Below are positions 23,193-31,254 of a stretch of 64,000 nucleotides of DNA, in pieces; the first letter of the stretch is position 1; every line of letters starts with the position of its first letter. Under the pieces are notes generated by a model. The model had not been told where the DNA came from and searched no databases. It worked only from the letters and a program-made list of their open reading frames with translations. The stretch is from Oscillospiraceae bacterium (lineage in GTDB: Bacteria > Bacillota > Clostridia > Oscillospirales > Oscillospiraceae). Both the position numbers and the translations under genes were made by a program. The DNA lies in assembly GCA_017482385.1 (NCBI GenBank), contig JAFUNI010000022.1, positions 62,001-126,000 of the forward strand. Direction: 5' to 3'.

Positions 23193-24137
23193 ATGAAATT
23201 TGATTTCAAAAAATGGATTCCTAAAAAGACTGACTTCAAGGAATTTTTTTCAAAAATCATTGATTTTTTCAAGAACCTGCCTGAGAAGATCAAGTCCATA
23301 AACCGCAAAAAGCTGAAGCGGTATCTGCCGCCTTGTCTGATGCTCTTTTTCGCTGCGATTTTTTTGGTTTGCGCAGGTGTCCTGGCCAAACGGGCCTGGG
23401 AAGACTACCATCAGGCTGAGCAGAACGACTATCTCGCAAATCTTGTTCAACAGGAGCAGGCCCAGGTACAGCGGCCACCTATTTCGAACGGAGAATCCAC
23501 CTATGTGGAGCCCCTCTCCGCATTCGTAGAGATCGCACACCCCGTAACCGGCGAGCCGGTCAAGGTCCTTCGGGAATATGCGGCTGTTTATCAGCTGAAC
23601 CCGGATATGGTCGGCTGGATCCACATTCCCAATACTGCGCTCAATTATCCCGTGGTGCAAAAGCCGGGCGAGCCGGACTACTATCTGCACCGTGACTTCT
23701 ACGACAATAACAGCCGCCACGGCACAGTCTATGCCCACAACCAGGCAGATCTGCAAAAGCCCTCTGACAATGTGACCATTTTTGGTCACAATATGACCAA
23801 CGGCTCTATGTTCGCCACCCTCCACGAATATACAAAAAAAGAGTTCTACGACGCTAATCCCTACATTTACTTTGATACGCTGTATGAGCATCGCACCTAT
23901 CAGATCATCTCTGTTTTCGAAATTGACATCACCAAATCCGACTTCGATTATCACAATTATGTAGATACAAACGCCTTCTCTTTCCAGAACTTCCTGGATA
24001 ACAGCAAAAAGCTGTCTTTTTATGATACCGGCGTATCTGCCAAATACGGCGACAAGCTTCTCACCCTTTCCACCTGCGACAAGGACACCTCCAACGACGA
24101 CAAACGTTACGTGGTGGTTGCCAAGCTGGTTTCCTGA
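23193..24137 (+). CDS. srtB: Class B sortase
   Basis: A 314-residue membrane-anchored transpeptidase that attaches surface proteins to the cell wall. A basic N-terminal region is followed by a transmembrane segment at about residues 45-65. The catalytic residues are His199 (FGHNM), Cys295 (TLSTCDKD) and Arg305 (DDKRYVV). The segment GWIHIPNTALNYPVVQ is typical of the class B fold, and the long insert before the cysteine fits class B better than class A. No substrate with a sorting signal is adjacent. It follows the VanY-like gene by 74 bases and ends at a strong bidirectional terminator. Confidence 0.92.
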   Translation: MKFDFKKWIPKKTDFKEFFSKIIDFFKNLPEKIKSINRKKLKRYLPPCLMLFFAAIFLVCAGVLAKRAWEDYHQAEQNDYLANLVQQEQAQVQRPPISNGESTYVEPLSAFVEIAHPVTGEPVKVLREYAAVYQLNPDMVGWIHIPNTALNYPVVQKPGEPDYYLHRDFYDNNSRHGTVYAHNQADLQKPSDNVTIFGHNMTNGSMFATLHEYTKKEFYDANPYIYFDTLYEHRTYQIISVFEIDITKSDFDYHNYVDTNAFSFQNFLDNSKKLSFYDTGVSAKYGDKLLTLSTCDKDTSNDDKRYVVVAKLVS

Positions 24138-24146
24138 TCAAAAGCC

Positions 24147-24184
24147 AAAATCCCCGGATGTGAAACACATCCGGGGATTTACTT
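24147..24184 (+). terminator. Bidirectional Rho-independent terminator
   Basis: AAATCCCCGGATGTG (24148-24162) is fully complementary to CACATCCGGGGATTT (24166-24180) around AAA. It serves the convergent sortase and transketolase genes. Confidence 0.92.
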
Positions 24185-24190
24185 TCGATA

Positions 24191-25129
24191 TTACTTGCAG
24201 AATTCCTTAGCGACCTTCACAACATTCTCGCTGCACAGGCCGAACTGCTTCAGCAGAGCTGCAGCGGGGCCGGAGTGACCGAACTCGTCGTTGACGCCGA
24301 TGCGCTTAACAGGAGTGGGGCACTTTTCAGCCAGGACTGCGCAAACAGCCTCGCCCAGACCGCCGATAACGGAATGCTCTTCGCAGGTGATGACCTTGCC
24401 GCACTTCTTGGCAGCTGCCAAAACCAGCTCCTCGTCCAGAGGCTTGATGGTAGCCATATTGATGACCATAGCGTTGATGCCGTCCTCTTTCAGCTCTTCA
24501 GCAGCCACCAGAGCCTCGTTGACCATCAGACCGTTGGCAATGATCGCCACATCGGTGCCTTCCTTCAGAACTTCGCCCTTGCCGATCTCGAACTTCATGC
24601 CCTCTTCGTGGATAACGGGCACAGCGGCGCGGCCAAAGCGCATATAAACAGGGCCCTGATGCAGGTAAGCAGCGCGGACCATAGCCTGTGCTTCCACATC
24701 GTCAGCGGGGCTCATAACCACCATACCGGGGATGGAACGCATCAGAGCGAAGTCCTCACAGCACTGATGGGAAGCGCCGTCCTCACCAACGGAGATACCG
24801 CCGTGGGTTGCGCCGATCTTCACATTCAAGTGGGGGTAGCCGATGGAGTTGCGGACCTGCTCGAAAGCACGGCCTGCAGCGAACATTGCGAAGCTGGATG
24901 CGAAAGGCACCAGGCCAGCGGTGGACATACCGGCGGCCATACAGATCATGTTAGCCTCAGCGATACCGCAGTCGAAATGACGCTCGGGGAATGCCTTCTT
25001 AAAGGTACCGGTCTTGGTAGCGCCTGCCAGGTCGGCATCCAGAACCACCAGGTTGTCAAATTCAGCGCCCAAAGCCTTCAGGGCGTTACCATAACTTTCG
25101 CGGGTTGCGACCTTCTTAATCTCTGCCAT
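24191..25129 (-). CDS. Transketolase, C-terminal subunit
   Basis: A 312-residue protein covering the pyrimidine-binding and C-terminal domains of transketolase, which many Clostridia encode as a separate chain. Typical features are FDCGIAEANMICMAAGMSTAGLVPFASSF in the pyrimidine domain with the conserved glutamate, GGISVGEDGASHQCCEDFALMRSIPG, and C-terminal TCEEHSVIGGLGEAV. Transketolase moves two-carbon ketol units in the pentose phosphate pathway using thiamine diphosphate. It follows the N-terminal subunit gene by 2 bases, as needed for equal production of both chains. Confidence 0.95.
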   Translation of the reverse strand: MAEIKKVATRESYGNALKALGAEFDNLVVLDADLAGATKTGTFKKAFPERHFDCGIAEANMICMAAGMSTAGLVPFASSFAMFAAGRAFEQVRNSIGYPHLNVKIGATHGGISVGEDGASHQCCEDFALMRSIPGMVVMSPADDVEAQAMVRAAYLHQGPVYMRFGRAAVPVIHEEGMKFEIGKGEVLKEGTDVAIIANGLMVNEALVAAEELKEDGINAMVINMATIKPLDEELVLAAAKKCGKVITCEEHSVIGGLGEAVCAVLAEKCPTPVKRIGVNDEFGHSGPAAALLKQFGLCSENVVKVAKEFCK

Positions 25130-25131
25130 AA

Positions 25132-25974
25132 TTATGCCTCCAGTTCTGCCAGCTTGGCCTTCAGTTCAGTCATAGCCTGTGCGTACTCAGCATCGTTGGG
25201 AGCCTTGCCGTGCCAGCCGGCATCGTTCTCCATAAAGGAAACGTCCTTGCCCTTGATGGTCTTCATCACGATAGCGAAGGGCTTGCCCTTGGTCTGCCTT
25301 GCCTTATTGAAAGCAGCTTCCAGAGCATCGAAGTCATGGCCGTCCACTTCCACAGTCTCAAAACCGAAAGCTACCAGCTTATCCACGATGGGATAGGGGC
25401 TCATAACGTCAGCGATGTTGCCGTCGATCTGCAGGCCGTTGTTATCCACGATGATGCAGAAGTTGTCCAGTTTGTAGTGGGCAGCAGCCATGCAAGCTTC
25501 CCAAACCTGGCCCTCCTGGATCTCGCCGTCGCCCAACAGAGCGTAGACACGGTTGGTCTTGCCGGTGTGCTTGGCAGCCAGTGCCATACCGGTAGCCACG
25601 GAAATGCCCTGGCCCAGAGAACCGGTGGACATATCCACGCCGGGAACCATATTCATATTGGGGTGGCCCTGCAGGTAGGAGTCAATGTGACGGAAGGTGG
25701 GCAGGTCTTCCACAGGGAAGAAACCACGGTTAGCCAGCACAGAGTACAGGCCGGGGGTGGTGTGACCCTTAGAAAGAACAAAGCGGTCCCGGTCTTCCCA
25801 CTTGGGGTTCTTGGGATCAATGTTCATTTCCTTAAAGTACAGATAGGTATAAACCTCCGCAGCGGACAGAGAGCCGCCGGGGTGGCCTGCCTTTGCGCCG
25901 TAGGTGGACTCGATTACACCCATACGGACTTTACAGGCAGTGATTTGCAGTTGCTTCTTTTCACTGGAAGTCAT
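25132..25974 (-). CDS. Transketolase, N-terminal subunit
   Basis: A 280-residue chain carrying the diphosphate-binding domain of a split transketolase. The thiamine diphosphate motif starts at GDGEIQEGQVWEACM and ends at DNN about 30 residues later. Substrate-binding histidines are visible in AKAGHPGGSLSAAE, LSKGHTTPGLY and QGHPNM. The ATG at 25974 is chosen because AAGGAGG lies 8 bases upstream; the longer frame has no ribosome site. The partner subunit starts 2 bases after the stop. Confidence 0.95.
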   Translation of the reverse strand: MTSSEKKQLQITACKVRMGVIESTYGAKAGHPGGSLSAAEVYTYLYFKEMNIDPKNPKWEDRDRFVLSKGHTTPGLYSVLANRGFFPVEDLPTFRHIDSYLQGHPNMNMVPGVDMSTGSLGQGISVATGMALAAKHTGKTNRVYALLGDGEIQEGQVWEACMAAAHYKLDNFCIIVDNNGLQIDGNIADVMSPYPIVDKLVAFGFETVEVDGHDFDALEAAFNKARQTKGKPFAIVMKTIKGKDVSFMENDAGWHGKAPNDAEYAQAMTELKAKLAELEA

Positions 25975-26072
25975 AGTGTTCCTCCTTATTTTATATTGCG
26001 ACATGGCCGCAATCATTTACAATATCATAGCATGAAAGGGTACATCTTGCAAGCATTTGACGGAAATTTTCT

Positions 26073-26486
26073 TTATTTCTGCGTTTTTTCGTCCTTACCC
26101 TTGAATACCACAAATTTGAAATAGGCAAATTCCAGCACAAAATTGGCAAACATTGTGAGGATCTGCACCAAATTGCCGTTCCAGCCGGCATCCACAGCGA
26201 TTTGACCCAGCCAAGTAGAAACGGGGGTAAATACCAAGTAAAATGCCGCCACCTTCAACATTGCCACCGGCACATTCACCACTGCCTGGAACGTATACTT
26301 CCGATTCAGTGTAAAGTTCCACAGAATAGAAAGAACCAAGGATACTATGTAGCTCAGATCGTACAGTGCGGTTTTTTCCTGGAAGATCACATTGTACAGC
26401 AGGATAAAGCTAACTGTCTGGATCACACCGGCAGATACGGAGAAAATGGCATATTTAAGCATCTGCCACAGGTTCTTCTTGTTCAT
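26073..26486 (-). CDS. GtrA family membrane protein
   Basis: A 137-residue protein with four hydrophobic segments and the GtrA/DPMS signature WNFTLNRKYTF near residue 60. GtrA proteins are thought to move lipid-linked sugars across the membrane or assist their transfer in cell-envelope glycosylation. The ATG at 26486 follows GGAG by 9 bases and lies inside the end of the upstream gene, with 32 bases of overlap. The sugar and acceptor are unknown. Confidence 0.85.
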   Translation of the reverse strand: MNKKNLWQMLKYAIFSVSAGVIQTVSFILLYNVIFQEKTALYDLSYIVSLVLSILWNFTLNRKYTFQAVVNVPVAMLKVAAFYLVFTPVSTWLGQIAVDAGWNGNLVQILTMFANFVLEFAYFKFVVFKGKDEKTQK

Positions 26487-27189
26487 TCTCAAACTCTCCT
26501 TCTGTTTCTATAATAACCTCTTCAGGTTCTGCTGTTTTTACAGGCATTTCTGCAACCGGAGCAGGCTGTTGCGGACGCGGCATACCCTTGTCCTTCTTCC
26601 GGCAGGCAAATACAAAGAAAGGCATGATCCCGGAGAATATGATTGACAAGACCAAAAACAGCGCACCGTTGTTGGGATCACAGGAGCAGTACAGATCGTA
26701 ATAGCATATATACTCAAAAACCGCCAGTGTAATCACGATCCCGAAGAACACCAGCAAGCCTAACAGCATGATCAGCACAGAACCCGCTGCTGCCATACCA
26801 CTTGCCTCTGCCAGCACAATGCCCAGAATCATACTGAAAAGCCAAACAAAATAAATAACAACGGTAGCAACACTCAAGCCCAGCAGGATTTTGCGGCGAC
26901 CTGTAACCTTACCCTTTGCCATATGCTGATACTGGTCAGAAATGCTGCCCAAAAGCCAAAGATTACCCACCGGGATCCACGCCAGCCAGGGCTTACTGAT
27001 CCTCCGGCGCTGGGCAATGGTATAAAGACCCAGGCTGTAGAGCACATAGGTAGTAATGGCGTATGCCAGCGCAAACAGCATAATCACCATATATACGAGA
27101 ACAAAAGCTCCCAGAATACCGACAGCTCCTGCTTCCGCGCCACCGATAATACCGATGGAATCGTCAGCATAGAAATACTCGTTTCCCAT
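26455..27189 (-). CDS. Multi-pass membrane protein of unknown function
   Basis: A 244-residue protein with about five transmembrane segments and an acidic proline-rich tail (residues 205-244, ending in EGEFENEQEEPVADA). The segment YTIAQRRRISKPWLAWIPVGNLWLLGSISDQY resembles a family of clostridial membrane proteins annotated only as hypothetical. The start at 27189 has GAGGTG upstream; the longer open frame would run into the downstream terminator of the isocitrate dehydrogenase gene. The GtrA gene overlaps its 3' end, so they form a two-gene operon. Confidence 0.65.
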   Translation of the reverse strand: MGNEYFYADDSIGIIGGAEAGAVGILGAFVLVYMVIMLFALAYAITTYVLYSLGLYTIAQRRRISKPWLAWIPVGNLWLLGSISDQYQHMAKGKVTGRRKILLGLSVATVVIYFVWLFSMILGIVLAEASGMAAAGSVLIMLLGLLVFFGIVITLAVFEYICYYDLYCSCDPNNGALFLVLSIIFSGIMPFFVFACRKKDKGMPRPQQPAPVAEMPVKTAEPEEVIIETEGEFENEQEEPVADA

Positions 27190-27250
27190 AATAACACCTC
27201 TTCCTTTCAAGATGGTGTCATCATACCATATTTTTCGCAAAAACGCAATA

Positions 27251-27277
27251 AAAAGCTTCCCCCGTGGGGGAAGCCTT
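27251..27277 (-). terminator. Rho-independent terminator after isocitrate dehydrogenase
   Basis: AAGCTTCCCCC pairs with GGGGGAAGCCTT around GT, with a T run on the minus strand; it ends the citrate operon. Confidence 0.88.
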
Positions 27278-27281
27278 ATAT

Positions 27282-28385
27282 TTACAGCATTGCAAGGAGC
27301 TTTTCGGTATATTCTTTTGCCGTAGGGCCGTCGGCCTTGCCGGTAGGGGCAGCAGAACATATCTGCAAAGCATTTTCCAGCTTTTGCGCCGCCTGGCTTC
27401 TGCCGATATGTCTTAAAAGCATCGCAGTTGCCTTCAGAATGCTGGAGGGGTTGGCATATTCTCCCAGGCCCGCCTCCATCAAAGCCGGTGCAGAGCCGTG
27501 AACCGCCTCAAACATCGCGTATTGATTACCGATATTCGCACTGCCGGCAGTGCCTACGCCGCCCTGTATCTGGGCCGCCTCGTCTGTAACAATATCGCCG
27601 TAAAGGTTGGGAAGCAGCACCACTTGGAAGTCGCTCCGAATATCAGGGTTTATCAGATTTGCGGTCATAATATCCACATAGCACTCGTCCGTGGCGATCT
27701 CCGGATAATCCGCGGCAACCTCCCGGCAGATGGCCGAGAATTTGCCGTCGGTTTTCTTCATAATATTGGCCTTGGTTACCACGGTCACCCGGGTCTTGCC
27801 GTTTTGCCGTGCATAATCGAAAGCCGCACGGGCGATCCGGCGTGTTCCGGCATCGGTGGTCACCTTAAAATCCACTGCCATACCCGGCAGTTCGATACCC
27901 CGGCTGCCCAGCACATACTCGCCTTCGGTATTTTCCCGGTAGAATATCCAGTCGATATTTTCCTCCGGAACGACTACCGGCCGCACATTGGCATACAGAT
28001 CCAGTTCCCGGCGGAGCGTCACATTGGCGCTTTCCATGCTGCCGCCGTTAGGGGTGGTAGTAGGGCCTTTCAGCAAAACATCGCAGGTTTTGATCTCCGC
28101 CAGTACCTCCGACGGAACCGACTGATTCCGGGCCAAGCGATTTTCAATGGTCAAGCCGTCAATGGGCTTAAGCACCACCCGGCCATCTGCAAGCTCGTCC
28201 TTTAAAAAGTGGTTCAGCACACGCTCCGCCTGGGGGACAATCTCAGCGCCTATACCGTCGCCGGGGACGATGCCCACAGTGACAGATTCCATTGCCGAAA
28301 AGTCCTTTTTGGGCTTATCCAGAGTTTGCAGCCGCCGGAGCTGCTCTTGTATCAGCATCTCAAATTGCTTTAAGGTCTGTTCCAT
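27282..28385 (-). CDS. Isocitrate dehydrogenase (isocitrate/isopropylmalate dehydrogenase family)
   Basis: A 367-residue decarboxylating dehydrogenase. The N-terminal GIVPGDGIGAEIVPQAERVL is the family signature, followed by KGPTTTPNGGSMESANVTLRRELDLYANVRPV and YRENTEGEYVLGSRG for substrate binding. The metal site is in QVVLLPNLYGDIVTDEAAQIQGGVG, and FEAVHGSAP lies at the nucleotide site. Its position right after aconitase in an operon with a citrate synthase homologue points to isocitrate rather than isopropylmalate as the substrate. NAD is the more likely cofactor given the resemblance to NAD-type enzymes, but this is inference. An extra N-terminal stretch of about 30 residues precedes the usual domain. 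Confidence 0.85.
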   Translation of the reverse strand: MEQTLKQFEMLIQEQLRRLQTLDKPKKDFSAMESVTVGIVPGDGIGAEIVPQAERVLNHFLKDELADGRVVLKPIDGLTIENRLARNQSVPSEVLAEIKTCDVLLKGPTTTPNGGSMESANVTLRRELDLYANVRPVVVPEENIDWIFYRENTEGEYVLGSRGIELPGMAVDFKVTTDAGTRRIARAAFDYARQNGKTRVTVVTKANIMKKTDGKFSAICREVAADYPEIATDECYVDIMTANLINPDIRSDFQVVLLPNLYGDIVTDEAAQIQGGVGTAGSANIGNQYAMFEAVHGSAPALMEAGLGEYANPSSILKATAMLLRHIGRSQAAQKLENALQICSAAPTGKADGPTAKEYTEKLLAML

Positions 28386-28386
28386 T

Positions 28387-30315
28387 TCAGCCTTCCTCCT
28401 TTGTATAATTCAGAAGACCGCCGCAAAGCAGGATCTTTTGCTGCCGGGGTGTCAACTGGCAATGCAAAGGGATCTTCCTGCCGGTGGCTTCGTCGGTCAT
28501 TTCCACAACTCCTGCCGCGATCCCAGCCTTGAGGTCTCGGAAGCTGAGTTGGCTGTTCTGACTTAAGCAGTCATAATCAGCAGGGTCGGCAAAGGTCAGC
28601 GGCAAAATGCCCGCATTGATCAGATTGGCAACATGGATACGGGCGAAGCTCTTGGCGATCACACACCGGATTCCCAAGTACATGGGCACCAAGGCCGCAT
28701 GCTCCCGGGAAGACCCCTGTCCGTAATTGCTGCCACCCACGATCACCCCGTCGCCGGCTGCTTTGGCCCGCTCCGTAAAATCCGGATCGCAGACCTGGAA
28801 GCAGAACTGGGACAAGAAGGGGATATTGGACCGGTAGGGCAGGATCTTGGCGCCGGCAGGCATAATATGGTCAGTGGTAATATTATCCCCTACCTTCAGC
28901 ACAAGCCGGGCATCCAAGCTATCTGCAAAAGGTTTGCCCTTGGGAAATTCCTTGATATTCGGACCACGAAGCACCTGGGCGGTTTTCGCTTCTTCCGGGG
29001 ATAGGGGGGGCAAGATCGCAGAATCATCCACTGTAAACTGTTCCGGCATCGGCAAAGCCGCCACCGGCTCCAAGGTGGTGGGATCCGTGATCACGCCGCT
29101 TAGGGCAGAAGCCACTGCGGTTTCCGGAGAAACCAAGTACACCTGGGCGTCCTTTGTGCCGCTGCGGCCCAAGAAGTTCCGGTTAAAAGTCCGCAGGCTC
29201 ACGCCCCCGGAATTGGGCGCAAAGCCCATTCCGATGCACGGACCACAGGCGCATTCCAGCACTCTGGCACCGGAAGCAAGGATATCACTGAGAGCGCCGC
29301 AATCCGCCAGCATCCGCAGCACCTGCTTGGAGCCGGGGGAAACAGAAATGCTCACCCCGGGATGGACGGTTTTGCCCTTCAGCATTGCCGCCACCTGCAG
29401 CATATCCTGCAGGGAAGAATTGGTGCAAGAGCCGATACAGACCTGGTCGACCTTCGTTCCGGCCACTGCATCCACGCTCACTACATTATCCGGGCTGTGG
29501 GGGCAGGCGATCATGGGCTTCAAGGCAGACAAATCTATGGAAATCACCCGGTCGTAGACTGCATCCGGGTCGCTTTGCAAAGGAATGTAATCTTCCTCCC
29601 TGCCCTGGGCCTTCAAAAATGCCCGGGTCACTTCATCGGAAGGAAATATAGAGGTTGTTGCACCCAGCTCTGTGCCCATATTGGTGATGGTTGCCCGCTG
29701 GGGTACGGACAGGGTTTTCACGCCCTCGCCGCCCCATTCCACAATGGCTCCCACACCGCCCTTAACAGAGAGGATCCGCAGAAGCTCCAGGCTCACATCC
29801 TTTGCGGTCACATTGGGAGAAAGTGCGCCGGTCAGCTCCACCTTGAACATTTTGGGCATATCAATATAATACGCACCGCCGCCCATGGCTACCGCCACAT
29901 CCAGGCCGCCTGCACCAAAGGCCAGCATACCCAAACCGCCGGCCGTGGGCGTGTGGCTGTCGGAGCCGATCAAGGTCTTGCCGGGCTTACCGAACCGCTC
30001 CAAATGCACCTGATGGCAGATGCCGTTGCCGGGCCGTGAAAAATACACGCCGTATTTGGCGGCAACTGTCTGTAAGTACCGGTGGTCATCAGCATTTTCA
30101 AAACCGGATTGGAGGGTATTATGGTCCACATAGGCAACGCTCAGCTCGGTTTTTACCCGCTCGATGCCCATTGCTTCCAATTCCAGGTAGGCCATCGTAC
30201 CGGTGGCGTCCTGGGTAAGCGTCTGATCGATCCGCAAAGCCACCGGAGTGCCGGGGGTCATATCCCCGTCCAGCTTATGGCTTGCGATGATTTTCTGCGC
30301 AAGGGTCATTCCCAT
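28387..30315 (-). CDS. Aconitate hydratase
   Basis: A 642-residue aconitase, the shorter form seen in many anaerobes and related to mitochondrial aconitase and isopropylmalate isomerase. The [4Fe-4S] ligands are visible as the cysteine in QVCIGSCTNSS and the pair in ECACGPCIGMG. Substrate contacts include GSDSHTPTAGGLGMLAFGAGG and GGSNYGQGSSREHAALVP. It interconverts citrate and isocitrate. The start overlaps the end of the GntR gene by 10 bases, and isocitrate dehydrogenase follows after 1 base, so the three are translated from one message. Confidence 0.93.
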   Translation of the reverse strand: MGMTLAQKIIASHKLDGDMTPGTPVALRIDQTLTQDATGTMAYLELEAMGIERVKTELSVAYVDHNTLQSGFENADDHRYLQTVAAKYGVYFSRPGNGICHQVHLERFGKPGKTLIGSDSHTPTAGGLGMLAFGAGGLDVAVAMGGGAYYIDMPKMFKVELTGALSPNVTAKDVSLELLRILSVKGGVGAIVEWGGEGVKTLSVPQRATITNMGTELGATTSIFPSDEVTRAFLKAQGREEDYIPLQSDPDAVYDRVISIDLSALKPMIACPHSPDNVVSVDAVAGTKVDQVCIGSCTNSSLQDMLQVAAMLKGKTVHPGVSISVSPGSKQVLRMLADCGALSDILASGARVLECACGPCIGMGFAPNSGGVSLRTFNRNFLGRSGTKDAQVYLVSPETAVASALSGVITDPTTLEPVAALPMPEQFTVDDSAILPPLSPEEAKTAQVLRGPNIKEFPKGKPFADSLDARLVLKVGDNITTDHIMPAGAKILPYRSNIPFLSQFCFQVCDPDFTERAKAAGDGVIVGGSNYGQGSSREHAALVPMYLGIRCVIAKSFARIHVANLINAGILPLTFADPADYDCLSQNSQLSFRDLKAGIAAGVVEMTDEATGRKIPLHCQLTPRQQKILLCGGLLNYTKEEG

Positions 30316-30959
30316 TTTTCATACCTCCCCAACATATAGTCCTTTACCTTTACCATATGGGCATCCATAGCTGCTCTGGCCTTTTCCGGGTCACCGCTTT
30401 GGAGCGCCTCTACAATGACGTGATGCTCCTGCAGAGACAGCGCGGCCCGCTCCTTATCCTGCATAACGGTCTTGCGGTAGCGGCGGGTCTTCCGGTGCAA
30501 AGGCTGCAAGGTATCCCGAATCACTGTGCGCTTGCTCAGCTCGCAGATCGCATCGTGGAACATATCGTCGGCCCGGCGCAAATGCTCGGTATCCCATTTT
30601 GTAAAGTAAAAGTCCTGCAGATCCACAATGTGGGACAATTCATCCTTGCCCTCATCGGTCATATTCACACAGGCATAATAGGCCGCCAGGCCCTCAATTT
30701 TCTCCCGGATATTCATAATATCCAAAAGATCATCGGCAGTGATGCCCAAAACCAGAGAGCCCTTTCCCGTCTCTTCGATCAGCCGTTCCTGCTCCAAGCG
30801 GCGCAGCGCCTCCCGGATGGGTGTACGGCTGACTCCCAACTGCTCCACCAGCTTCAGCTCCGTCAAAATCTCGCCTCGCTGATAAACGCCGTGAATGATA
30901 TCATTTTCCAATTTTTCAAATACCTGATCTGCCAAAGAGGTAGTGTGAAAGGTCTTCAT
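30306..30959 (-). CDS. GntR family regulator (FCD ligand domain) inside the citrate operon
   Basis: A 217-residue regulator with an N-terminal winged helix (LADQVFEKLENDIIHGVYQRG, then LVEQLGVSRTPIREALRRLEQERLI) and an all-helical FCD domain with a conserved Asp/His metal-ligand pattern (FHDAI, QEHHVIVEALQSGD, MDAHM). FCD proteins usually sense organic acids. The gene lies between the citrate synthase homologue and aconitase. A perfect TTGTATACAA palindrome, the type of site this family binds, overlaps the -10 box of the operon promoter. It is therefore the likely controller of its own operon, probably in response to a citrate-related acid. AAGGAG precedes the ATG at 30959. Confidence 0.88.
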   Translation of the reverse strand: MKTFHTTSLADQVFEKLENDIIHGVYQRGEILTELKLVEQLGVSRTPIREALRRLEQERLIEETGKGSLVLGITADDLLDIMNIREKIEGLAAYYACVNMTDEGKDELSHIVDLQDFYFTKWDTEHLRRADDMFHDAICELSKRTVIRDTLQPLHRKTRRYRKTVMQDKERAALSLQEHHVIVEALQSGDPEKARAAMDAHMVKVKDYMLGRYEKWE

Positions 30960-30972
30960 AGCTTTATACTCC

Positions 30973-31254
30973 TTAGGGTAGAGCAATAAATCCGAAATCG
31001 TTTTACAAAGGATGGTTTATTGCTCTATCTTCGTTAAAATACTCGCAAATACACAAAGTATATGCTGTGTTTTGTGCCTTGATAGAACAAAAACCCTCTC
31101 TTTGTAAAATCTTCGACCTGAAAGCGAGAAGATTTTGGATGATTTTCGTTCTATTGGGGCGAAGGAATGCTTTGTGCATTTCGAGGCACAATAGGGCGAA
31201 AAGCGCCGGAATCATCCGCCTTCAGGCGGGTTCGGATTTGTCGCTCTACCCTAA
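30973..31254. mobile_element. MITE-like element with 24 bp terminal inverted repeats
   Basis: The segment is bounded by inverted repeats at 30973-30996 and 31231-31254 that match at 22 of 24 bases, each beginning TTAGGGTAGAGC from the outside. Inside are nested complementary pairs: TAGAGCAATAAA (30979-30990) with TTTATTGCTCTA (31016-31027), TGTGCCTTGA with TCGAGGCACA, ATAGAAC with GTTCTAT, and AAAATCTTC with GAAGATTTT. No convincing protein is encoded. The right end supplies the TAG stop of the citrate synthase homologue. This is the structure of a non-autonomous miniature inverted-repeat element, or of a large folded RNA. Confidence 0.7.

Noticed and set aside
31003-31215. Small proteins encoded within the inverted-repeat element
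   Set aside because: Short frames on both strands lack ribosome sites and overlap the nested complementary segments.
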